Positions 1 to 5,515 of a stretch of 5,859 bases of DNA are shown piece after piece. The DNA lies in contig SEBM01000268.1 of assembly GCA_004296145.1 (NCBI GenBank), positions 1 through 5,859 of the forward strand, read 5' to 3'. Each line of letters begins with the position of its first letter. Within the stretch, counting starts at the first letter, position 1. The notes under the pieces are model-generated. The model made no database searches. It worked only from the letters and a program-made list of their open reading frames with translations, and was not told where the DNA came from. A program made the position numbers and the translations under genes. This stretch comes from Flavobacterium sp. Its GTDB lineage: Bacteria > Bacteroidota > Bacteroidia > Flavobacteriales > Flavobacteriaceae.

Positions 1-1
1 G

Positions 2-58
2 TATATTCGTAAATATTTTCATCCCAATAATGATCAAAAAAATCGCTCTGATATCTAG
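2..58 (+). CDS. Possible C-terminal end of an upstream gene (partial)
   Basis: One frame is open from the left edge to a TAG at 56-58 and reads YIRKYFHPNNDQKNRSDI, a hydrophilic, basic tail of the kind often seen at protein C-termini. If real, it overlaps the start of the lipoprotein gene by 29 nt, which would imply an upstream co-transcribed gene of the same glycan cluster. Only 18 codons are visible and no family can be named. An upstream gene could instead end at the TAA at 10-12 in another frame (VYS then stop), which gives a more usual 17-nt gap. I cannot choose between these without the sequence to the left. Confidence 0.25.
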   Translation, partial: YIRKYFHPNNDQKNRSDI

Positions 59-1613
59 CTTTTTTACAATTGCTATGGTATTAATTTCTTGTCAAGAGGA
101 ATCACAAATTGCAATTCCTGCAAAAAAAATTAGTTTAAACAGCCAATTGGGTATCAATGCTTTTGAATGGGATTTTTTACAAGATCCAGTCTTTCCGGCC
201 GATGGTAGCAAAATTTATGAGGCCAAACTAAATTTGATGAAGTCGTTTAGCCAATTTAGACATTATTTAGATTGGGAAAAATTAGAATATACTCCTGGAA
301 AGTATACATTTAATCAGACTAGAAGTGGTGGCTGGAATTTAGATGTAATTTACGAACGATGCAAAAAAGAAGGCATAGAGCCTCTGGTTTGTATTAAAAC
401 AATACCGAATTGGTTGTATAAATCTTACCCTGTTAGCGAACAAAATAGTGAAAATGTACCCTTGAAATATCCTGCTGATCGGTTACAGCCAGCTTCCTAC
501 ATCGAAATGGCTAAAGTTGGCTTTCAGTTTGCCGCAAGATATGGGTCAAATAAAAATATAGATAGTAGCTTGATCAGCATTGATACCAGCAGAAGATGGC
601 GTGATGATATTGTAAATCAGAAAAAAATAGGCTTAAATAATGTAAAATACATTGAATGTAACAACGAGCCAGACAAATGGTGGAAAGGTAAACCTGCAGA
701 ACAAACTCCTGAGGAGTATGCAGCAAACCTATCGGCCTTTTATGATGGGCACATGGGTAAGTTAGGCAAAAATGTAGGTGTGAAAACAGCTGACCCGAAA
801 ATTTTGGTAGTAATGGGTGGTTTAGCCACACCAAAGGTTGAGTATGTTAAAGCTATGGTAGAGTGGTGCCGAAAGAATAGAGGCTTAAAAAAAGATGGAA
901 GTGTAAATCTTTGTTTCGATATCATCAATTATCATTTGTATGCTAACAATAATGATAAATGGTATGTTAAAATATTTAAAAAACACCGAGGTATTTCTCC
1001 TGAAAATTCTAACATAGCTCAAGTTGCCAATGAATTTGTAAATTATGCCCGTACCATCAATAACAATATGGAAGTATGGAATACAGAATCGGGTTATGAT
1101 ATTGATTTGAGTAGTCCACAAAAGGCAATTGCTATAAAAGAAAAATCAGCTTTAATAACTCAAGCAGATTGGACACTAAGGTCTAGCTTGTTGTATGCTC
1201 GTCATGGTATCAATAGGGCTTTTTATTATCTATTAACAGATTTAAATCCAAATGTAGGCAGATTTGCTTCATCAGGTTTTGTAGAAGGCGATAAACGTAG
1301 ACCAGTAGCAGATTATTTTTTTCAAGTGAAAAACTTAATGGGAGATTACCATTATGAAAGTACCATCAACAAAGATCCATTTGTTGATGTATATGCCCTA
1401 GGTGATAAAAAGATGTATGTTTTGGCAGTGCCTGATGAAGTGGGTAGAGAAGAAGAATTTACCTTAAATGTTTTCGGTGCAACAAAAGCAGATATTTTTA
1501 CCCTTAAACCTGGTAACGATCAAATGGATGTAAAAAGGGTGAACGTTGTTGATGGTAAAATTAAATTAAAGGTAACTGAAACCCCAATTTTTGTAAGGGC
1601 TTTGAAAAAGTAA
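30..1613 (+). CDS. Surface lipoprotein, clan GH-A glycoside hydrolase (GH39-like)
   Basis: A 527-residue exported glycosidase, probably acting on polysaccharide at the cell surface. Residues 1-20 form a signal peptide (MIKK, then a hydrophobic run) ending in a lipobox with Cys21 (LISC). The next residues, QEES, are acidic, as in Bacteroidota lipoprotein export signals that send proteins to the outer face. The body follows a (beta/alpha)8 plan: GINAFEWDF at 41-49, HYLDWEKLEYTPGKYTF at 78-94, CIKTIPNWL at 121-129, YIECNNEP at 207-214, NYHLY at 300-304, VWNTESGYD at 349-357 and AFYYLLTD at 397-404. Glu213 in NNEP is the expected acid/base and Glu353 in WNTES the expected nucleophile of clan GH-A. 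Residues from about 440 look like the C-terminal beta-sandwich common in GH39/GH30-type enzymes. The first ATG is chosen because the next Met (residue 16) would destroy the signal peptide. The 34-nt gap to a glycosyltransferase suggests a role in making or releasing a glycan. The exact GH family and substrate are uncertain. Confidence 0.8.
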   Translation: MIKKIALISSFFTIAMVLISCQEESQIAIPAKKISLNSQLGINAFEWDFLQDPVFPADGSKIYEAKLNLMKSFSQFRHYLDWEKLEYTPGKYTFNQTRSGGWNLDVIYERCKKEGIEPLVCIKTIPNWLYKSYPVSEQNSENVPLKYPADRLQPASYIEMAKVGFQFAARYGSNKNIDSSLISIDTSRRWRDDIVNQKKIGLNNVKYIECNNEPDKWWKGKPAEQTPEEYAANLSAFYDGHMGKLGKNVGVKTADPKILVVMGGLATPKVEYVKAMVEWCRKNRGLKKDGSVNLCFDIINYHLYANNNDKWYVKIFKKHRGISPENSNIAQVANEFVNYARTINNNMEVWNTESGYDIDLSSPQKAIAIKEKSALITQADWTLRSSLLYARHGINRAFYYLLTDLNPNVGRFASSGFVEGDKRRPVADYFFQVKNLMGDYHYESTINKDPFVDVYALGDKKMYVLAVPDEVGREEEFTLNVFGATKADIFTLKPGNDQMDVKRVNVVDGKIKLKVTETPIFVRALKK

Positions 1614-1615
1614 TT

Positions 1616-1635
1616 TCAGCGCTTAAGCTAGCTGA
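1616..1635 (+). other. Weak intercistronic hairpin between hydrolase and GT2
   Basis: TCAGC at 1616-1620 can pair with GCTGA at 1631-1635 around a 10-nt loop that contains the self-complementary octamer GCTTAAGC (1621-1628). It starts 2 nt after the hydrolase stop and has no T-run after it, so it is not a convincing intrinsic terminator. It could be a processing site or simply chance. It fills most of the 34-nt gap. Confidence 0.2.
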
Positions 1636-1647
1636 GCAATAAAATAG

Positions 1648-2559
1648 ATGAGTTTGACTTCAATAATCACTGTAAATTTTAATCAACCAAACGTAACAAT
1701 AGATTTTTTAAAGTCGGTTAAAGCGCATACGCAAGAAAATGAAGTTGAAGTAATTTTAGTTGAAAATGGTAGCAATGGAAATTACGAAGCTCAATTTAAA
1801 GCAACTTATCCTAATGTAGTTTATATCAATTCGCCCGAAAATTTAGGTTTTGCTGGTGGTAATAACTTAGGTGTTGCCAAAGCCAGAGGAGAATATTTAC
1901 TCTTTTTAAATAATGATACTGAAATTACCGCTGGTTTAATAGAAGCACTTGTTGCAGAAATGATTAAAAATCCTACTATCGGATTAATATCTCCCTTGAT
2001 TTTATATTTTGATGAGCCAACAATAATTCAATACGCAGGTTTTACCCCCATGAATTATTTAACCTGCAGAAATAATGAAATTGGACATAAAGAAAGAGAT
2101 CAAAATCAATATTTAAACGATAGCCGAGAAACTGGCTATTGCCATGGTGCAGCAATGATGTGCAAAAGAGCTGATTTAGCTACAGTTGGCTTAATGCCCG
2201 ATCAGTTTTTTTTATATTATGAAGAAATTGATTGGTGCGAAAGATTTAAAAAAGCAGGAAAAAAAATCTGGTTTACTGGGAAAACAAAAATTTACCATAA
2301 AGAATCGATGAGTGTGGGTAAAGAGAGTAAAATTAAAACCTACTTCATGACACGAAATCGCTTATTGTTTATTAGGCGAAATACCTCTCTTTTTAATACC
2401 ATCCTTTTTACCTTTTATTATACTTTGATTGCTTCACCCAAACAAATATTCGTTTATGTGGTCAAAGGTCGTACAGATTTAATTAAATACGTATTAAAAG
2501 GTTTAATCTGGAATTTTACCCATCATAAAAACAGCAAAAACTTAGGTTTTAAAATTTAA
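1648..2559 (+). CDS. GT2 family glycosyltransferase (rhamnosyltransferase/WbbL-type)
   Basis: A 303-residue inverting glycosyltransferase with a GT-A fold, expected to move a sugar from a nucleotide donor to a lipid-linked or growing glycan at the inner face of the cytoplasmic membrane. The order of motifs is typical: SIITVNFNQP at 5-14 (first strand of the nucleotide fold), VENGSNG at 38-44, NLGFAGGNNLG at 65-75, and LFLNNDTEI at 85-93, where NDT takes the place of the DxD metal/nucleotide motif. CHGAAMMCKR follows at 165-174, and the acceptor-side YYEEIDWCERFKKAG at 190-204 holds the likely catalytic acidic residues. YHKESMSVG is at 216-224. This pattern matches the wide 'rhamnosyltransferase-like' GT2 group, but the donor cannot be read from it. 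There is no predicted multi-pass region; the basic, partly hydrophobic tail (about 250-290) may hold it on the membrane. ATG at 1648 is preceded by A-rich AATAAAATAG. The next gene starts 5 nt after the stop, so translation is probably coupled. Confidence 0.9.
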   Translation: MSLTSIITVNFNQPNVTIDFLKSVKAHTQENEVEVILVENGSNGNYEAQFKATYPNVVYINSPENLGFAGGNNLGVAKARGEYLLFLNNDTEITAGLIEALVAEMIKNPTIGLISPLILYFDEPTIIQYAGFTPMNYLTCRNNEIGHKERDQNQYLNDSRETGYCHGAAMMCKRADLATVGLMPDQFFLYYEEIDWCERFKKAGKKIWFTGKTKIYHKESMSVGKESKIKTYFMTRNRLLFIRRNTSLFNTILFTFYYTLIASPKQIFVYVVKGRTDLIKYVLKGLIWNFTHHKNSKNLGFKI

Positions 2560-2564
2560 AATTA

Positions 2565-3734
2565 ATGATCATCATATTCTGGATTGCCTTATTTTTAATC
2601 GTTTATACATTTGTTGGCTATGGGTTTTTGCTCTACATTTTGATTAAAATCAAACGAATGTTTAAAAAACCGCTTGTTTTTAAAAACGATCAATTATTAC
2701 CTTATGTTACTATTCTTATTGCGGCATGGAATGAAGAAGACATGATCGTAAAAAAGATTGAAAATACACTAGCCTTAGATTATCCGAAAGAAAAGCTTCA
2801 AATTATTTTTGTAACTGATGGATCTACAGACCGTACGCCAGAACTTATCAAACCTTATCAGGAAGTAGTATTACTACATACCGATGCTAGAGATGGTAAA
2901 ATGGCTGCAATTAAAAGAGCCATACCATTTGTTGAGGGAGAGGTAATGGTATTTACAGATGCCAATACATTTTTAAATGATCAGGCCATTAAAAATTTGG
3001 TTAAACATTATCAAAATGAAAAAGTAGGTGCAGTAGCTGGCGAGAAAAAAGTATTTATCCCTACGGTGGCAGATGCAAGCTCGGCTGGCGAAGGATTTTA
3101 TTGGAAGTACGAATCCCTACTTAAAAAATGGGATTATGAATTATATTCTAATGTGGGTGCTGCAGGCGAATTATTTAGTATTAGAAAGGCGCTTTACCAA
3201 CCTGTAGAAAGTGATACCATTATAGATGATCACATGATTGCGATGCGGATTGCAGAAAATGGTTACATCATTGCTTATGAACCTGAAGCTTATGCCATGG
3301 AAACAGCATCTGCAAACACCAAAGAAGAACTGAAGAGAAAAATTAGAATTGCTGCAGGCGGCATGCAGTCGATCTTTAGATTGGGTAAAGCTGCAAATCC
3401 TTTTAATTATCCTGTTTTAACTTTTCAATACATTTCGCATCGAGTTTTGAGATGGACCATTGTGCCATTTTTATTGATTTTGGTTCTCTTATTAAATGTT
3501 TTAATTGTTTTAAATACTGATCAGTTTATCTACCAAATGCTATTGGCTGCTCAAGTATTATTTTATCTGTTAAGTTCAATAGGATGGTTTTTTGAAAGTA
3601 GAAACCTAAAAATAAAAGCATTTTTTATACCTTATTATTTTTGTTTAATGAATTATGCTGTAATTGCAGGCATTGGCAGATACATCAGTAAAAGCCAAAG
3701 TGCAGCATGGGAAAGATCTAAAAGAAAAGTTTAA
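2565..3734 (+). CDS. Membrane-bound GT2 glycosyltransferase (processive-synthase-like)
   Basis: A 389-residue integral membrane glycosyltransferase of the layout seen in IcaA/PgaC, hyaluronan and cellulose synthase relatives: one N-terminal membrane segment (about 2-28), a cytoplasmic GT-A domain (about 45-275), and three C-terminal membrane segments (about 297-318, 324-342 and 352-371). Visible motifs are YVTILIAAWNEE at 47-58, VTDGSTDRT at 83-91 (nucleotide-binding Asp85), FTDANT at 130-135 (Asp132 of the DxD-like site), GAAGELFSIRK at 198-208, and IDDHMIAMRIAENGY at 220-234, which aligns with the TED/EDxxL acceptor site and its catalytic acid. Where processive synthases carry QxxRW, this protein has RKIRIAAGGMQSIF (258-271), so processivity is not assured. 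It would polymerise or extend a glycan at, and perhaps across, the cytoplasmic membrane. It lies 5 nt after the first GT2 and 15 nt before the methyltransferase, in one operon. The donor sugar is unknown. Confidence 0.9.
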   Translation: MIIIFWIALFLIVYTFVGYGFLLYILIKIKRMFKKPLVFKNDQLLPYVTILIAAWNEEDMIVKKIENTLALDYPKEKLQIIFVTDGSTDRTPELIKPYQEVVLLHTDARDGKMAAIKRAIPFVEGEVMVFTDANTFLNDQAIKNLVKHYQNEKVGAVAGEKKVFIPTVADASSAGEGFYWKYESLLKKWDYELYSNVGAAGELFSIRKALYQPVESDTIIDDHMIAMRIAENGYIIAYEPEAYAMETASANTKEELKRKIRIAAGGMQSIFRLGKAANPFNYPVLTFQYISHRVLRWTIVPFLLILVLLLNVLIVLNTDQFIYQMLLAAQVLFYLLSSIGWFFESRNLKIKAFFIPYYFCLMNYAVIAGIGRYISKSQSAAWERSKRKV

Positions 3735-3749
3735 CAACATGATATAATT

Positions 3750-4466
3750 ATGGATAATTACTTCATCACTAAACCGCCCTACACGAGAGCAATTAAACCA
3801 TCATTTCTAAAAAAATGGATAGGCAAAGGCTTAAGATATTTAAATCTTGGCGATTTAATGCCACTGATAGATCCCTTAAGGGATATGAATAATATTGAGC
3901 AAAGGATGAACTATTATCATCTTGTTAATCAAGTTTTAGCTGCCAATATAAAAGGCGATTTAGTAGAACTAGGTGTATTTACTGGTTTTTCAGCCATGCT
4001 GTTCCAAAATGTGTTAGAGCAAAATCAATCTGATAAAAAGTTACACCTATATGATTCATTTGAAATTCAATTTGCCGAGCAGGGAGATATTCAGGAGATT
4101 TTAAAGACGAATTTTCAAAATGCCGGTCTTACTTTACCTATGCTTCATAAGGGCTATTTTCAGGATACTTTACCTACACAATTACCGGATGAGATTGCTT
4201 TTGTACACATTGATTGTGGGCATGGTGGAGATAAATATCAGCATAGAGACATTGTAATCTTTTGTTTGGAGCAAGTTTATGATAAAATGGCAAAAGGGGC
4301 AATTTGTTTATTAACCGATTATGTTGATAGAAATGAATTTCCTAACGCCTTTGATTGTAATCCTGGAGTTTATTTAGCCGCTGATTCCTTTTTAAAAGAT
4401 AAACCAGAAAAAATGATTGCATTATATGGCAATCAATTATATCATGCTTATTTTAAAAAAATGTAA
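3750..4466 (+). CDS. TylF/MycF-like SAM-dependent methyltransferase
   Basis: A 238-residue class I methyltransferase resembling the TylF (macrocin O-methyltransferase) family, whose members methylate sugar hydroxyls with S-adenosylmethionine and a metal ion. The SAM-binding loop is GDLVELGVFTGFSA at 69-82. YDSF (101-104) gives the acidic residue after strand beta2, and GYFQDTLP (135-142) is a family hallmark. FVHIDC (151-156) leads to the metal site, and LLTDY (187-191) to the second acidic patch. In known members the HIDC strand runs directly into D-x-Y; here GHGG (157-160) comes first and DKY follows (161-163), which looks like a four-residue insertion. No signal peptide or membrane segment is seen, so it is cytoplasmic. 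As the last gene after two glycosyltransferases, it most likely O-methylates a sugar of the glycan or its precursor. That is an inference from context; the acceptor is unknown. The start ATG follows the preceding stop by 15 nt without a clear Shine-Dalgarno motif. Confidence 0.8.
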   Translation: MDNYFITKPPYTRAIKPSFLKKWIGKGLRYLNLGDLMPLIDPLRDMNNIEQRMNYYHLVNQVLAANIKGDLVELGVFTGFSAMLFQNVLEQNQSDKKLHLYDSFEIQFAEQGDIQEILKTNFQNAGLTLPMLHKGYFQDTLPTQLPDEIAFVHIDCGHGGDKYQHRDIVIFCLEQVYDKMAKGAICLLTDYVDRNEFPNAFDCNPGVYLAADSFLKDKPEKMIALYGNQLYHAYFKKM

Positions 4467-4501
4467 AGCTTAATAAAATTCGATATGCTTGAGATTCCGT
4501 C

Positions 4502-4522
4502 ATGCTCAGCTCGACTGGGCAT
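4502..4522. repeat. Hairpin A1
   Basis: ATGCTCAG (4502-4509) pairs with CTGGGCAT (4515-4522) around the loop CTCGA, giving seven Watson-Crick pairs and one T-G wobble. The matching hairpin in unit 2 (4644-4664) is weaker, because G4517 corresponds to T4659 and one pair is lost. Confidence 0.7.
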
Positions 4523-4574
4523 CGTAATGCATTATGAAGATAGTTTAAATCTACAGATTAGCTAACGCATTAGG

Positions 4575-4594
4575 ATCCCCACCTGCGTGGGGAT
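4575..4594. repeat. Hairpin B1
   Basis: ATCCCCAC (4575-4582) and GTGGGGAT (4587-4594) form a perfect 8-bp, GC-rich stem with the tetraloop CTGC. It is the strongest small hairpin of unit 1. What follows is GACGCGAATTAG, with no T-run, so a rho-independent terminator in the usual sense is not supported. Confidence 0.8.
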
Positions 4595-4610
4595 GACGCG
4601 AATTAGAGAG

Positions 4611-4624
4611 TCCGTCCTGCTAAG
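4611..4624. repeat. Degenerate fragment of half A
   Basis: TCCGTCCTGCTAAG matches the first part of half A (4496-4509, TCCGTCATGCTCAG) at 12 of 14 positions. It lies between B1 and A2, just 14 nt before the intact A2 copy. It looks like a worn or truncated extra copy. Being short, it could be chance, but the location favours a remnant. Confidence 0.45.
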
Positions 4625-4638
4625 TTAATAAATAAACT

Positions 4639-4741
4639 CCGTCATGCTCAGCTCGACTTGGCATCGTAATGCTTAAGTAGGATATGAAAAAAAAGAATAG
4701 CTAGCGCATTAATATCCCCACCAGATTGGGGATGACGCGAA
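4639..4741. repeat. Composite palindromic repeat, unit 2 (A2 + B2)
   Basis: Half A2 (4639-4672) lies 142 nt after A1, and half B2 (4698-4741) lies 139 nt after B1, in the same orientation. The pairing that closes the unit is retained: CGTC 4640-4643 with GACG 4734-4737, and TAATGC 4667-4672 with GCATTA 4706-4711. The linker (4673-4697) includes a run of eight A and differs fully from unit 1. Conserved halves with unrelated linkers suggest that the hairpin arms, not the spacer, are what is maintained or copied. Confidence 0.85.
4714..4733. repeat. Hairpin B2
   Basis: ATCCCCA (4714-4720) pairs perfectly with TGGGGAT (4727-4733) around CCAGAT. Compared with B1, the outer seven base pairs are identical and the differences fall in the loop and its closing pair. 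Confidence 0.8.
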
Positions 4742-4752
4742 GAAGAAGAGAT

Positions 4753-4798
4753 CGTCATGTTCAGCTCGTTCCGATAGCTATCGGAAGGTCATCATAAT
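4753..4798. repeat. Half unit A3, interrupted by a palindrome
   Basis: CGTCATGTTCAGCTCG (4753-4768) matches the left arm of half A at 15 of 16 positions, and GGTCATCATAAT (4787-4798) matches its right arm at 10 of 12. Between them, where A1 and A2 have only the end of the loop and two stem bases, is an 18-bp perfect palindrome. No half B follows, as the PPTase stop codon begins 4 nt beyond the repeat. Confidence 0.7.
4769..4786. repeat. 18-bp perfect palindrome
   Basis: TTCCGATAGCTATCGGAA equals its own reverse complement over all 18 positions. It sits inside half unit A3, 15 nt past the 3' end of the PPTase gene. I recall CCGATAGCTATCGG-type words as frequent between genes in Bacteroidota, so it may be an iterated palindrome of its own. 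As RNA it could act as a 3'-end hairpin for either convergent transcript, though no T-run follows. Confidence 0.85.
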
Positions 4799-4801
4799 AT
4801 T

Positions 4802-5503
4802 CTAATACGTCCAAAAATTAATTTCTTGCACTAAACTACTTACCGCTATGCTTGCAACATAATGTTTTTCTATTAAAAAGCTAAATAGATTAAAGTTTTC
4901 GTTTTTTCTGGAAATTTGATTTGGTAAGCAATTTATTTCTGGTAGCTCCTCTATTAAACCTTCGCCTGTTGCTTTTAGTATTGCTTCTTTTCTGGTCCAC
5001 AAACCATAAAAGCAAGTAAGCTGATCTTTAGAATTTTTTATCAAAATAGTCTCATCTTGATGAAAGCAATCTGCCAAAAGCGAAGTAAAACTAAAATCTT
5101 GTTTCATCAACTCCACATCAACACCTACTGGTAAGGAGCCTACGGCAATTAGTATCAAGTTATTGCTGTGGCTCACATTAAACTCTAAGCCCTGCACTAT
5201 GGGTTTTTTATTTCCCGCTTTAAGATACTGAATTTCATTTTGCTGCACGTTTAAAAAGCTAGATAAAATTTTCCGGGTGATATATTTGCGAACGATATAG
5301 CTATCGCGGTCTTTTTTGTGCCTAAATCTGTTGCTTTTTAGAATTTCGCGTTCTGTTAAAAAATCTTTATAGATCGATTCTATTTTCGTAAAATGCTCAT
5401 CAACAGCAATTTTAAAAATATGCAAACCTTCATTTAATTTTTCAGACAGCAGCTGATACTCTGTTTTCCAAACTACGTTTTCTTTTAATGGTAAACACTC
5501 CAT
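4802..5503 (-). CDS. Sfp-type 4'-phosphopantetheinyl transferase
   Basis: A 233-residue enzyme that moves the phosphopantetheine arm of coenzyme A onto a serine of carrier-protein domains, here most likely those of the synthetase encoded just upstream. Its length fits the Sfp group (about 220-250). Motifs, numbered from the chosen ATG: RFRHKKDRDSYI at 59-70 with VRKYITRKIL at 71-80, NKKPIV at 98-103, FNVSHS at 108-113, GVDVE at 127-131 (metal-binding Asp129 and Glu131), CFHQDE at 146-151, and WTRKEAILKATGEG at 169-182 (catalytic/metal Glu173 and CoA-binding Lys). All signature residues are present, so it should be active. It is cytoplasmic. A TTG two codons upstream (5507-5509) is in frame, but ATG at 5501-5503 is preferred. 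The gap to the upstream stop is 12 nt, so the gene is surely in the same operon. Holo-ACP synthase of fatty-acid metabolism (AcpS) is much smaller and is ruled out by length and motifs. Confidence 0.95.
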   Translation of the reverse strand: MECLPLKENVVWKTEYQLLSEKLNEGLHIFKIAVDEHFTKIESIYKDFLTEREILKSNRFRHKKDRDSYIVRKYITRKILSSFLNVQQNEIQYLKAGNKKPIVQGLEFNVSHSNNLILIAVGSLPVGVDVELMKQDFSFTSLLADCFHQDETILIKNSKDQLTCFYGLWTRKEAILKATGEGLIEELPEINCLPNQISRKNENFNLFSFLIEKHYVASIAVSSLVQEINFWTY

Positions 5504-5515
5504 ATACAATCTTGA

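Larger units (their letters stand above)
4497..4602. repeat. Composite palindromic repeat, unit 1 (A1 + B1)
   Basis: Half A (4497-4530) matches unit 2's half A at 33 of 34 positions. Half B (4559-4602) matches unit 2's half B at 38 of 44. Each half has its own hairpin. In addition CGTC at 4498-4501 is complementary to GACG at 4595-4598, and TAATGC at 4525-4530 to GCATTA at 4567-4572, so the whole unit can be drawn as a four-way junction. The linker between the halves (4531-4558) is AT-rich and is not shared with unit 2. The style matches palindromic intergenic repeats I recall from Bacteroidota genomes, similar in concept to REP doublets. Confidence 0.85.
4467..4801. other. Convergent intergenic spacer filled with palindromic repeats
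   Basis: No gene lies in these 335 bases. Both flanking genes end here, the methyltransferase from the left and the PPTase from the right. The space holds elements in the order A1, B1, a short degenerate A piece, A2, B2, A3, with AT-rich linkers of about 12 to 36 nt between them. I see no promoter, and no classical hairpin-plus-T-run terminator on either strand, although the hairpins may stop or protect transcripts from both sides. Confidence 0.85.

Noticed and set aside
574..1121. Three open frames on the - strand inside the hydrolase gene
   Set aside because: They lie wholly within a convincing + strand gene, have no recognisable motif, and read as Cys/His/Phe-rich antisense translation.
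2206..2266. Runs of eight T (2206-2213) and eight A (2259-2266) in the first GT2 as programmed slippage sites
   Set aside because: The frame is intact and carries family motifs on both sides, and such runs are common in AT-rich genes.
3743..3748. TATAAT before the methyltransferase gene
   Set aside because: Bacteroidota housekeeping promoters use a TAnnTTTG-type -7 box, no partner element is seen, and the 15-nt gap inside a tight operon in AT-rich DNA makes a chance match likely.
4575..4610. Intrinsic terminator at hairpin B1
   Set aside because: The stem is strong but no T-run follows on the + strand; on the - strand the bases after the stem are also not a T-run.
4497..4798. CRISPR-like array
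   Set aside because: The alternating repeats are two different hairpin elements with linkers of unequal length, only two full copies, and no cas genes nearby.
5293..5308. Copy of the ATAGCTATCG palindrome word inside the PPTase gene
   Set aside because: Only the inner ATAGCTAT is symmetric, and the bases encode the conserved RDSYIV region, so it is coincidental coding sequence.
5504..5509. TTG start for the PPTase, giving two more residues
   Set aside because: An ATG lies two codons later in the same frame, and rare TTG starts need a reason that is not present here.
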